Below the pieces are notes generated by a model. It was not told where the DNA came from and made no database searches. It worked only from the letters and a program-made list of their open reading frames with translations. Made by a program: the position numbers and the translations under genes. From Paenibacillus auburnensis (GTDB lineage Bacteria > Bacillota > Bacilli > Paenibacillales > Paenibacillaceae), in NCBI RefSeq assembly GCF_927798115.1, contig NZ_CAKMMG010000001.1:2046001-2110000 (forward strand): a stretch of 64,000 nucleotides of DNA. Direction: 5' to 3'. Shown here in pieces: positions 7,897 through 15,896 of the stretch; position 1 is the stretch's first letter, and every line of letters begins with the position of its first letter.

Positions 7897-9269
7897 AACG
7901 AATCAAAACCGTGCGTCTTCGCACCTTTTTCCTGCAATACCTTCTGTTCTTAAGCACGGGAACGATCCTGCTGCTGGTAGTGCTGCTTGGCTTGTTTACG
8001 CTGGCTTTTGCCTCAAACACCATACTGCCTGCCAACTATGCCGAGAAGGAGATTGCGGTCTTCAAGGAACGTCTTGCCTCAAATGAATCGGTATCACCCG
8101 AAACCGTTCCGGACCTGCTGGATTATACGGTTTTCACCAGCCAAGGAGAGCTCCTCGCGGGCAATCTGAGCCGGAGCGAAGCAGCAGATGCCTGGGAGAT
8201 TACACAACAAGGAGATAATCAGGACTCTCATTTCTATACAACCGCCCGGCGCGGCCAGGAAATCTGGATATTCCGCTATAGCTTAACGCCACAGTACGCC
8301 TCCCCTTTGCTGCGCAGCTATCTGCCGAATCCACAGCTGCTGGGAATCCTGCTCTTCATCTTCGGGGTTCTGCTCCAGGCAGCCTTGCTCGCCGCCCTGT
8401 TCGGCAGAAGACTCTCAGAGAAAATGGCCGGGTTACAGGAAGCGACAGAGAACATCCAGCGCGAGAATCTCGAGTTCACCGTCAAGCCCAGCGGGATCCG
8501 TGAAATCGACGATGTGCTGGCCTCACTGGACCAGATGAAGAAAGCCTTGCATACTTCCCTCAAGCAGCAGTGGGAGCTGGAGCGTTCCCGCAGAGAGCAG
8601 ATTTCCGCGCTGGCCCACGATATCAAGACGCCGCTTACTGTGATCCGGGGAAATGCCGAGCTGCTGAAGGAGACCACTCAGAATGAGTCCCAGCAGGAAT
8701 ATAACGGATACATTCTCCGCAGCGCCGGGGATATTGAAGCCTTCGTACAGGAGGTGATTGACCTGTCCAGCCTACAGGCCAGCCCGGTCCCCCGGCAATC
8801 CCTTGTATCTACAGCAGAGTTTATTGAAGAATTAGAACTACAGATGAAGGCTCTGTCCTCCGGCAAGAATCTGCATCCTTCTGTCCAGAAGGAGAACCTT
8901 CCGGAATTCCTCTTCATCCATAAGGAGCTGTTTCAGCGGGGAATTGCCAACGTGTTATCCAATGCGGCGGAGCATACTCCTCAGCAGGGAAGCATCACTT
9001 TACAGGTCCGGGGGGATGGCGATGCCGTCCATTTCACAGTCACGGACACAGGTAGCGGCTTCTCACCTGCCGACCTGAAAGAAGCCGCCACCCAGTTCTA
9101 CAGAGGCGACCAGAGCCGGACCTCGGGCAAGCATCACGGAATGGGACTGTACATCGCCAAATCTGCCGCCCAGCTGCACGGAGGCAGCTTAACCCTAGAC
9201 AATGTGTCCCCGTCCGGCGGAGGCAGAGTAACGATTAGTATTCCTGTTCCGAAGGGGCAATGGCTGTAA
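7884..9269 (+). CDS. sensor histidine kinase of the lantibiotic-resistance operon
   Basis: This 461-residue kinase has membrane segments at about 19-44 and 150-174 around an extracellular loop of roughly 105 residues, then a HAMP-like linker. The HisKA motif ALAHDIKTPLT has phospho-acceptor H245. An HATPase domain carries DTGSGF and the GMGLY box. The medium-sized extracellular loop resembles SpaK/NisK/CprK-type kinases that detect lantibiotics directly, rather than the intramembrane-sensing BceS type. The start overlaps the regulator gene, so translation is coupled. Confidence 0.9.
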   Translation: MEAVKRIKTVRLRTFFLQYLLFLSTGTILLLVVLLGLFTLAFASNTILPANYAEKEIAVFKERLASNESVSPETVPDLLDYTVFTSQGELLAGNLSRSEAADAWEITQQGDNQDSHFYTTARRGQEIWIFRYSLTPQYASPLLRSYLPNPQLLGILLFIFGVLLQAALLAALFGRRLSEKMAGLQEATENIQRENLEFTVKPSGIREIDDVLASLDQMKKALHTSLKQQWELERSRREQISALAHDIKTPLTVIRGNAELLKETTQNESQQEYNGYILRSAGDIEAFVQEVIDLSSLQASPVPRQSLVSTAEFIEELELQMKALSSGKNLHPSVQKENLPEFLFIHKELFQRGIANVLSNAAEHTPQQGSITLQVRGDGDAVHFTVTDTGSGFSPADLKEAATQFYRGDQSRTSGKHHGMGLYIAKSAAQLHGGSLTLDNVSPSGGGRVTISIPVPKGQWL

Positions 9270-9315
9270 ATCAGTAATTGCCCTCTTCGGGATCCTCCAA
9301 CATAAATTTGGAGTG

Positions 9316-10029
9316 TTACGTAGTCGGCATTGAACGGTGCTTTAGCTCTTCGAGCTTTTTCCTGTCAAACCCCTTTACTATTAACCACACCGCCAGACTC
9401 ATTTCATAAACCCCCACAGGCAGAGCGATCAGCCCTTTTACTGCAGAGAGAGGTTCTACGACACTGAACATTTCTAACAGCCCGGCTATGAACACTAGTA
9501 CAGCAGTAATCATACCAAATAGCGCCAGCGGTCTTGGGACTATACCCGTTCTAAACAGTAAATAGCTGTATATGGCCGTATTCACACCCAGCATAAAATT
9601 GGGACCTAACATGGAAGTCCAGCGGTGAAAAGCCTGCAGCATATAGCCGAGCTCGTGAAGATTATCTACACTTTTTAAGCTATCAGCCTCATAATGTACA
9701 CTAAGCTGCAATAAACCCAATATACTCACCACACCTATGGCAATGAGAACGGCTTCCATAAACCGAAAGCATAAATACCCCAGCGCCAGATGCTCATTCC
9801 AGCGGCGAAGATAGGGGAACAGCATAACTGCTGTACCAACTGCTGTCAGCACAAGCAAGAGGTCGTTAATCACTCCCAGCAATACCTTTGTTTTAAACCC
9901 GTCAGCTACGGCCATATACCATTGTTCTGACAATACCGGCTCATATGAAATTACAGCAATGACTGAAGTAACCGCAGCTACAATATAAAATATTCCAATG
10001 ATCATTCCGTTTAGTCTGTCTTGTGTCAT
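9316..10029 (-). CDS. DUF4386 family membrane protein
   Basis: The product is 237 residues with about six to seven membrane segments. The N-terminal MNGMIIG-like stretch after a polar start and the conserved pattern around residues 85-95 (GYLCFRFMEA) are typical of DUF4386 proteins, whose function is unknown. I place the start at 10029 because AGGAGG at 10038-10043 is well spaced for it. A longer frame to 10074 has no such site. It is divergent from the AraC regulator at 10100, with 70 bases between them, so that regulator may control it. Confidence 0.82.
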   Translation of the reverse strand: MTQDRLNGMIIGIFYIVAAVTSVIAVISYEPVLSEQWYMAVADGFKTKVLLGVINDLLLVLTAVGTAVMLFPYLRRWNEHLALGYLCFRFMEAVLIAIGVVSILGLLQLSVHYEADSLKSVDNLHELGYMLQAFHRWTSMLGPNFMLGVNTAIYSYLLFRTGIVPRPLALFGMITAVLVFIAGLLEMFSVVEPLSAVKGLIALPVGVYEMSLAVWLIVKGFDRKKLEELKHRSMPTT

Positions 10030-10099
10030 AAACTCTGCCTCCTGTAGTACAGTTGTCAAATTATTGCGGTACACTCCAAAACATTACGCGGGGGTTATT

Positions 10100-10966
10100 A
10101 TGGATCATTATGAAGTCATCGAGCGCGCTTTAACCCATATCGAGAATCATTTAGACCAGCCTTTGTCCATAGAGTCTGTGGCTGATAGCTTCAACATGTC
10201 GAAATATTACTTTCACCGGCTTTTTTCGGCCATAATGGGCTCTTCTTTGAACAATTACATCTTATCCAGAAGATTGAACGCTTCTCTACAATACATTCAG
10301 TCCGGCGAATTATCTCTAACCGATATTGCCTACCAGCTAAACTTTGGAGCTCAATCCTCATTCACCCGTGCTTTCAAACGCCAGTACGGAATGGCTCCCA
10401 GCGCTCTAAAAGAACAAAAGATCAACATTTCTCCAGTTCCTATTCCAGCGGTGGTCAAAAGACCCGTTAAAAACATCAACGGTGATGTCGTTACCGATTT
10501 CACCCTGACAGAGTTTGAATCCATCCGGGTAACCGGTATAGCCTTTGAAGTAGATCTTGCTGGTGACTACAGGACGACGATCCGGTCTCACTCAGACAAA
10601 CTGTTGCAGGCCATTGATACCACTGTGCATGGCCCTTGTTATGTCATTTATTCCAATTGCCAGCCCAACTCCACCCGCTTCAGGGTCCTGTTCGGAATTC
10701 CGGCTGACATCCGGATAGATCAACCGTTTTATTTCACCGTAGATGTACCCCAGCTCTTCTGTGCTAAATTCAAATATTCCGGTGATCTCCTCGATATTGG
10801 GGATGTCCTAAAAACGGATTATGCACGCTTTCTAAAGATCTCCCGGCAGGAGACAGAGGATTCACATATCGAACTCATTCAAGCTTTTGATGACATCCAT
10901 AATCTCCAATCTGCCTATCACATCTATGCACCTGTCAAAAAACTGTCTATGGATTCAGCCTGTTAA
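10100..10966 (+). CDS. AraC family regulator with GyrI-like effector domain
   Basis: The protein is 288 residues. An AraC/XylS double helix-turn-helix occupies about residues 8-105 at the N-terminus, including YYFHRLFS and FTRAFKRQYG. A GyrI-like (Rob/BltR-type) ligand-binding domain follows from about 130 to the end. That order is typical of Rob/MarA-like regulators of multidrug or stress genes. The ATG at 10100 is preceded by a G-rich site. Upstream in-frame codons overlap the divergent gene and are unlikely to be used. The divergent DUF4386 gene is the natural target. Confidence 0.88.
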   Translation: MDHYEVIERALTHIENHLDQPLSIESVADSFNMSKYYFHRLFSAIMGSSLNNYILSRRLNASLQYIQSGELSLTDIAYQLNFGAQSSFTRAFKRQYGMAPSALKEQKINISPVPIPAVVKRPVKNINGDVVTDFTLTEFESIRVTGIAFEVDLAGDYRTTIRSHSDKLLQAIDTTVHGPCYVIYSNCQPNSTRFRVLFGIPADIRIDQPFYFTVDVPQLFCAKFKYSGDLLDIGDVLKTDYARFLKISRQETEDSHIELIQAFDDIHNLQSAYHIYAPVKKLSMDSAC

Positions 10967-11052
10967 ATCCTCCCTTTTATTTAAGTTTCTTTGATATACC
11001 CAAAATAACATCAAATTTGAAGATACACTTTTCAAATCTTGCTGTAATCAAT

Positions 11053-11096
11053 AAAACGCCCTCTACAAGGCCAGAAAGACCAGGTAGAAGGCGTTT
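11053..11096. terminator. bidirectional terminator hairpin
   Basis: AAACGCC and TCTAC pair with GTAGA and GGCGTTT across a loop of about 16 bases. The minus-strand side ends in a T-rich run. It can end the minus-strand pnuC-nadR transcript and possibly the plus-strand AraC gene. Confidence 0.7.
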
Positions 11097-11192
11097 GCTG
11101 TTAAAAGCGGTTATCTTCATCCGCGTGCAATGATTGGTTCGGTGATTACCGGCATAAACTTACGGTCCCGCCTGGAACCAGTCCTCCGGAAA

Positions 11193-12224
11193 CTAAGGAA
11201 GGCACTGCCTATTTTCTCCGATAGGGTCACCGAAATAATTACTATAAGGCTCAAACTCCGCTAACACCGCGTCTACCTTGCGCATGCGTTCCTCCAGCGT
11301 TCCCCTCAGCGTTATATAGGGGATCCGCCGTTCCTGCAAATCTGCCAGTATCTGCTTGTGAAAAACATGCCGCTTCTGATCCCCGCTGCGGTCCCATGTA
11401 TCGTCGTAAGGAATATCGTCGTCGCACAGGAAAAACAGATCATACCGCTGCGCGTTCTCCAGGGCGAGCCGGGTTAGCAGCTCCGGAGCCCTTCCGTGGT
11501 AATCCAAGGCATACATATAAGTGGTAATCGCATTGGTATCTACAAAAAGATACCGGTCTGCCTCCAGGAGCGCCTGCTCTTCCCGCTTCATATGACCTAC
11601 GGCAATTTCATCAAAAGCCTCAAGGCTGATCCGCCGGTCCACCTGATGTTCAGTCCAATACTCCCGCCCGTATTCGCTGGCAAAAGTAGTCTGGTACCGC
11701 CGCGCCAACGCTTCGGTGATCGTGGACTTGCCGGTTGACATTGCTCCCACAAAAACCACTTTCGTGATTAAATCCCGGTACACCAGATCACTAACATATT
11801 TCCGGTACTTATAAGGATCGGAACGAACCATTGTGGCGGATACCGGTACTTTTATACGCGCTTCATCCACCCGCCGGTCAGCCGCACCTAAAGCGATGCT
11901 CATATGCCCGCCATAGAACTCACTCGAATAGAAATGGGTCACCTGCTCTCCCTGAAGCAACCCCAGAATATACTGCTCTTCCCGGATCTCATGCTCCCTG
12001 TCATCAGAATATCCGTCCGGGCCATCCCAGGCTTCAATTACCCTAACCTGCGGATAGAGCCTGCGGATCCAGTTCGCCCGGATATGCAGCGGAATGCTGA
12101 TAACCGTGGTCTCGTAAATCACTACGATTAATTCGTCGACCTCCTGCAGCGCCGTTTCGATCATATACTGATGCCCTTTATGCAGCGGGGCGAATTTTCC
12201 AAGGGTTAATCCAAGAGTTTTCAT
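11193..12224 (-). CDS. nadR: NadR-like NMN adenylyltransferase / ribosylnicotinamide kinase
   Basis: The 343-residue protein joins two enzyme domains of NAD salvage. Residues 1-150 are a nucleotidyltransferase with the HxGH motif (H15, H18) and the second motif VSATMVR near 128-134. Residues 155-330 are a P-loop kinase with Walker A GAMSTGKST at 160-168. The kinase would phosphorylate nicotinamide riboside to NMN and the first domain would convert NMN to NAD. It lacks the N-terminal repressor domain of enterobacterial NadR. The start overlaps the pnuC stop by four bases, which matches its use of imported nicotinamide riboside. Confidence 0.9.
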   Translation of the reverse strand: MKTLGLTLGKFAPLHKGHQYMIETALQEVDELIVVIYETTVISIPLHIRANWIRRLYPQVRVIEAWDGPDGYSDDREHEIREEQYILGLLQGEQVTHFYSSEFYGGHMSIALGAADRRVDEARIKVPVSATMVRSDPYKYRKYVSDLVYRDLITKVVFVGAMSTGKSTITEALARRYQTTFASEYGREYWTEHQVDRRISLEAFDEIAVGHMKREEQALLEADRYLFVDTNAITTYMYALDYHGRAPELLTRLALENAQRYDLFFLCDDDIPYDDTWDRSGDQKRHVFHKQILADLQERRIPYITLRGTLEERMRKVDAVLAEFEPYSNYFGDPIGENRQCLP

Positions 12225-12898
12225 AGAAGTGCCTCCTTAGCGCCTTTATTCCAGTTATAGTATCCGTATGCCGCGTTAATCAGATAGGCGCTCCACATGA
12301 CGATCATCAGCAGGCCCTCACCGCTGCCTTCCAGCGTCCGGATGACCCATAGCAGCACCGTAAACATATTCAGCACGATATAGAGCAGCCATTGTTCCTT
12401 GAATCTTCTCACCATCAAAATCGTGGCTACGACAGATAACACGGTAGTTACGGCATCAATGTAAGGCGAATTCTGTCCCGGAATGAACGACAGGCCGAAT
12501 CCCAGCAGCAGCGAACCTGCAATACAGACCGCGAGGGTGAGCAGCATTCCCGAATGCTCCATCTGGCGCATGGACAGCTTGCCGCTCTGAAAATTCTTCT
12601 TCCACATGTAAAAGCCTATGAAGTTCATCGGGACAAAAAACAGCAAATTCAGCATGACCTCTCCAAATAACCCGTTGATATAAGCCAAGTAGGCGTAGCC
12701 GAAGGTATTATACATGCCAAAAGCATAACTCGTCAGCTTTCCCTTCGCCGTGAGTACCACGCATAGCACCCCGGTGATAAAAACCGTGAATCCGAACAAT
12801 GAATCCTTGGATAAGAATGTAAAACTGACAGCCACCAACGTAAACAAAACCAGCCAGACGACTTCGAACATTTTCCACCCGCCCAGAACCTTCTTCAC
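12221..12898 (-). CDS. pnuC: PnuC nicotinamide riboside transporter
   Basis: This 225-residue membrane protein has about seven hydrophobic segments and the PnuC pattern around AFGMYNTFGYAYLAY and FVPMNFIGFYMWKKN. PnuC proteins let nicotinamide riboside enter by facilitated diffusion, and phosphorylation by NadR then traps it. The start is GTG at 12898, nine bases after GGAGG. An ATG slightly upstream is in another frame. It is the first gene of a two-gene operon with nadR. Confidence 0.9.
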   Translation of the reverse strand: MKKVLGGWKMFEVVWLVLFTLVAVSFTFLSKDSLFGFTVFITGVLCVVLTAKGKLTSYAFGMYNTFGYAYLAYINGLFGEVMLNLLFFVPMNFIGFYMWKKNFQSGKLSMRQMEHSGMLLTLAVCIAGSLLLGFGLSFIPGQNSPYIDAVTTVLSVVATILMVRRFKEQWLLYIVLNMFTVLLWVIRTLEGSGEGLLMIVMWSAYLINAAYGYYNWNKGAKEALL

Positions 12899-12924
12899 TT
12901 TGCATCGCCTCCGCTTATTTTTGT

Positions 12925-12972
12925 TAATAACTACTTATTAACTTATTGATAATTACAACTTGTTAATATCAA
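12925..12972 (-). promoter_or_regulatory. candidate operator dyads upstream of pnuC-nadR
   Basis: GTTAATAA at 12925-12932 and TTATTAAC at 12937-12944 form a perfect dyad with a four-base spacer. TTGATA at 12948-12953 and TATCAA at 12967-12972 form a second dyad. Their place just upstream of the ribosome site suggests control by an NAD-related repressor such as NiaR or NrtR. The repressor is not encoded here and its identity is a guess. Confidence 0.4.
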
Positions 12973-13020
12973 AATAGCAGATGAACCGGCAGGATGCAAG
13001 TAAAATTTTCCTCCATCCAA

Positions 13021-13062
13021 AACAAAGCGGCCCCAGTCCTGTAGAATTCAGGACCGAGGCCG
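13021..13062 (-). terminator. terminator of the DinB-like/GNAT operon
   Basis: A long hairpin contains GTCCTG paired with CAGGAC and, outside it, CGGCC paired with GGCCG. A T-rich run follows on the minus strand. It lies about 60 bases after the GNAT stop. Confidence 0.7.
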
Positions 13063-13124
13063 ATTAAGGTATGATTATCATTCATGAAAAGTCATTGCAG
13101 CACGGATATCCACGATAGCTGTCT

Positions 13125-13658
13125 TCAAGTTTGGCTATTCAACCATTCTTTTTGTAACATGCTCATTTCCCACAGATTCCAGAATTCATTATCCACTTTA
13201 CGCGCTTCCCGGAGTAAACCTTCTTTTACAAACCCTGCTTTCTCGTAACAGGCAATTGCAGCATGGTTAAAATCAAATACACCGAGGCTGACTCTGTGTA
13301 ATTTCATTTGTCCGAATGCGATATCCAGAACCTTTTGTACCATCAGCTGCCCTATGCCCAGTCCCTGCAGGTTTCTATTCCCGACGATGACCTTACCGAT
13401 TCTTCCCGAATGATTGGATGGATCCATCGTTAAATTGATATGCCCAATAACCTCATTGTTATCTTCATATACCACCCTATAAATTAGCGCATTACTGCAA
13501 ATATAAGTCTCTAATTGTTGTTCCGTTAAAGGGTAGCTAAACGTCTTCCCTCCCCAAACCACCATAAACTCCGGCGAATCAATCCAGGCCATTAATTGCT
13601 TAAAATCGCTACGTTCGAACGGCTCCAGTCTGATCACAGGCGATCCCGCCTTTCTCAA
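13125..13658 (-). CDS. GNAT family N-acetyltransferase (RimJ/RimL-like)
   Basis: The product is 177 residues and a single GNAT domain. It shows the acetyl-CoA loop NRNLQGLGIGQ near residue 95 and the RimJ/RimL-style ending with FNHAAIACYEKAGF near 130-143. Proteins of this subgroup acetylate N-termini of ribosomal proteins or small amines, and the substrate here is unknown. The start overlaps the upstream DinB-like gene by four bases, so the pair is co-translated. Confidence 0.88.
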   Translation of the reverse strand: MRKAGSPVIRLEPFERSDFKQLMAWIDSPEFMVVWGGKTFSYPLTEQQLETYICSNALIYRVVYEDNNEVIGHINLTMDPSNHSGRIGKVIVGNRNLQGLGIGQLMVQKVLDIAFGQMKLHRVSLGVFDFNHAAIACYEKAGFVKEGLLREARKVDNEFWNLWEMSMLQKEWLNSQT

Positions 13659-14188
13659 TGGTATTGGCCCGAGATATGCTCATTCGTATCCTGCAGCATT
13701 TTGGCAAGCACTACGATCTGTCCGGCATGATATCCGTAGTGAGCTGAGACCTGAACAATCAGCCGGCCAATTTCTCTTGTATCATAGGTTTCGTCGGCAC
13801 CTGCAGCCTTCCGGTACATCCGGTTCCAGTCTTCCTGGTCATAGTGGATGATGACCTCCCGGGACAAATCGTCATTCGACAGACCCGACAACACGTCTTC
13901 CGATTGTGTCCGCGTATCCCGCAGAAGGCCAATCAGCTCGTCTTTGGATATTCCTCCGTCCGTTGTGAACTCGCGGGTACGCTCCCGGATGAATGGCCTG
14001 TTGCCGATGGCGCTGACAAAATTCTGATATTCATTCCCTGCCAGATGCAGACAGAGATTACCGATGCTGTTCATGGATTCCTTCGTTCTTGTCCAGACCA
14101 GCTCATTGTTCAATAGATTCAAGCTCTTCTCAATCCGGTCAAGCTGCTTATTCATATCTTCCATAACGTACTGGATCAGTGCAATCAA
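13655..14188 (-). CDS. DinB-superfamily protein (DUF1572)
   Basis: The product is 177 residues of DUF1572/DinB type, a four-helix bundle that in relatives binds a metal through three histidines. Candidate ligands are the H of LCLHLAGNE and the H of HYGYHAGQI. I place the start at the TTG at 14188 because GGGAGGG sits six bases upstream and the family usually begins at this point. A longer frame reaching 14329 lacks a ribosome site. It is co-translated with the GNAT gene. Relatives include thiol-dependent transferases, but no activity can be claimed here. Confidence 0.78.
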   Translation of the reverse strand: MIALIQYVMEDMNKQLDRIEKSLNLLNNELVWTRTKESMNSIGNLCLHLAGNEYQNFVSAIGNRPFIRERTREFTTDGGISKDELIGLLRDTRTQSEDVLSGLSNDDLSREVIIHYDQEDWNRMYRKAAGADETYDTREIGRLIVQVSAHYGYHAGQIVVLAKMLQDTNEHISGQYH

Positions 14189-14473
14189 ACCAATCCCTCC
14201 CTTTATGTGGTTAAATACATCATAATGAGATTCCCGCAAGGCGTAAATTGAAAATTTGCTGTCCTTATTCCTCCCACGTAACCGACCACCCGTAAGAGCC
14301 GAGGTTAAACTATTTATTGAACTCAGCAACTATCGATTTCGAATGCTCTCAGAGGTTGCCCGAAATCTAGTGGTGCCTCTTATATTGCACCTGTGAATAT
14401 CCGTGAGACCGCTAATTCTCTGTGCATCCACTCAGATTTCCCGCAGGCTCAGACAGATTCGGGATCCGGGATC

Positions 14474-14695
14474 AACGGGATTTTTCCCGTTAATTCCGGA
14501 GAAAACAGCAGATCCGGCGGGATCAAAGGGATTTTTCCCGTTAATTCCGTGGAAATCAGCAGATTCGGCGGGATCAACGGGATTTTTCCCGTTAATTCCG
14601 TGGAAAACAGCAGATCCGGCGGGATCAACGGGATTTTTCCCGTTAATCCCGTGGAAACCAGCAGATCCAACGGAATCAACGGGATTTTTCCCGTT
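14474..14695. repeat. array A: five 51-bp tandem hairpin units
   Basis: Dyad cores of the form AACGGGATTTTTCCCGTT start at 14474, 14525, 14576, 14627 and 14678, exactly 51 bases apart. Unit 2 has AAAGGGA in the left arm, which breaks one pair. The linker carries a second short dyad, GATCC-GGCG-GGATC. Because 51 is a multiple of three, several frames stay open, including 17-residue repeats on both strands, but no frame has a ribosome site. The array lies between the start of the DinB-like gene and a dead ABC ATPase fragment. From 14189 to 14473 I see nothing beyond room for the minus-strand promoter. Confidence 0.9.
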
Positions 14696-14792
14696 AATTC
14701 CGTACCGGTCTATAGTAAGCTACAATTCATCCATTTTTTCGTTCGGCGTCTCTCCATTTACCTCTCACTGCCGCTCGCAGGCACCGAAGTCC

Positions 14793-14923
14793 CTACTCTA
14801 TCTTCAGTAACATTAACTTTCCGCTGCCTTTAGCTCCCATAATGCCAACGGTTTTACCTATAGGCCACCCGGAGAAATATCATTTAGCTCGGTCCGGTTT
14901 GTATACTTCTTCGTAACGTTGGT
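14793..14923 (-). pseudogene. remnant of an ABC transporter ATPase N-terminus
   Basis: The minus strand reads TNVTKKYTNRTELNDIS in one frame and then, after a frameshift, GKTVGIMGAKGSGK in the next. Together these match the N-terminal strand and Walker A loop of an ABC ATPase of the polysaccharide or teichoic acid export type. The Walker A serine is replaced by leucine, and a stop follows eight codons later. Only about 44 codons remain, with no start codon or downstream domain. It sits between hairpin array A and the racemase terminator. Confidence 0.7.
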
Positions 14924-14924
14924 C

Positions 14925-14969
14925 AAAAAGGCATGAATTCCGTATATACCGGATTCATGCCTTCTTTTT
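14925..14969 (-). terminator. terminator of the racemase gene
   Basis: AAGGCATGAAT at 14928-14938 pairs with ATTCATGCCTT at 14953-14963. Runs of T lie on both sides, and on the minus strand the stem is followed by TTTTT. It is 50 bases after the racemase stop. Confidence 0.85.
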
Positions 14970-15019
14970 GAGAATATAACACGTTTCTCCACTTGTTATA
15001 GGGTTTTATGTCAGTCTTT

Positions 15020-15727
15020 CTACTCCCCGTCCCCTATACAAAAATCAACGGCAGCCTCGGCATGAAGCCGCGTTGTATCATAAACCGGGATAGTACAGTC
15101 CTCCTGTGAGATGAGCATTGTAATTTCCGTACATCCGAGAATAACGGCTTCCGCCCCCTTTCGGATAAGACTATCAATGATATCCAGATATTTTTTCTTT
15201 GAATGCTCATTTATAATTCCAAGACAAAGCTCATGATAAATAATATCGTGAACAACCGCTCTGTCTGCTTCATCCGGCACAACAACCTCAAGCCCATACT
15301 GACCGGTCAGCCGATCCTTATAAAAGGGTTGCTCCATCGTAAAGGCGGTTCCTAACAAGGCCACCTTATTTATTTTATCGGAAACAATTTTTTCTGCCGT
15401 CGGATCAGCGATATGAAGTAATGGAATCGAAATCGAGTTCATCACTTCAGGTGCCATCTTGTGCATCGTATTCGTGCATATGACTATGACATCTGCTCCG
15501 CCTGCTTCAAGTTTTTGTGCCGCTTCTATCATAATCTTCGTAGCTTCCGCCCAATTTCCCTGATGCTGGAGATCCTTGATTTCTTGAAAATCCACAGAAT
15601 ACAGCAGACTCTTAGCAGAATGGTGCCCCCCCTTCCTTACCTTTACCGTCTCATTGATGATTTGGTAATACAGCATGGAGGATTCCCAACTCATACCACC
15701 TATTAGTCCTATTGTCTTCATGGTCAT
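15020..15727 (-). CDS. aspartate/glutamate racemase family protein (RacX/YgeA-like)
   Basis: The product is 235 residues of the PLP-independent racemase family. Two catalytic cysteines are visible in VICTNTMH near residue 82 and ILGCTEI near residue 194, placed as the two halves of the active site. The N-terminal IGLIGGMSWESS is typical of RacX/YgeA proteins, which racemise non-canonical D-amino acids for the cell wall. I prefer the ATG at 15727, seven bases after GGAG, over an in-frame GTG at 15733. It appears monocistronic with its own terminator. Confidence 0.88.
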   Translation of the reverse strand: MTMKTIGLIGGMSWESSMLYYQIINETVKVRKGGHHSAKSLLYSVDFQEIKDLQHQGNWAEATKIMIEAAQKLEAGGADVIVICTNTMHKMAPEVMNSISIPLLHIADPTAEKIVSDKINKVALLGTAFTMEQPFYKDRLTGQYGLEVVVPDEADRAVVHDIIYHELCLGIINEHSKKKYLDIIDSLIRKGAEAVILGCTEITMLISQEDCTIPVYDTTRLHAEAAVDFCIGDGE

Positions 15728-15896
15728 ATTCACACTCCATCATTCTTTTTTCATCCTAATGTGCTTAAAGAATTGTGCACTGGATTGTATAAGATTGTAC
15801 AACATGAAAGACCTGGAAAGATTACAACAAATTCAGACTAAATACTACTTCCCTCCGGAACAAGGATGACATGGCTCTGTAAAGGCAAGCCGCCAA

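Noticed and set aside
5007..9269. BceAB-type bacitracin sensing module
   Set aside because: The ABC part has two unlike small permeases and the kinase has a real extracellular loop. BceS-type kinases have almost none and BceB is a single ten-helix protein.
11193..12224. Enterobacterial-type NadR repressor
   Set aside because: The N-terminal helix-turn-helix domain is absent, and the protein begins directly with the nucleotidyltransferase HxGH region.
14393..14833. Plus- and minus-strand frames through array A as repeat proteins
   Set aside because: Three frames are open at once because the period is a multiple of three. None has a ribosome site, and the conserved element is the dyad.
15805..15869. 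A 21-codon frame starting MKDLERLQQ
   Set aside because: It is protein-like but has no ribosome site, no recognisable relatives and lies in a 169-base gap. It is too short to support.
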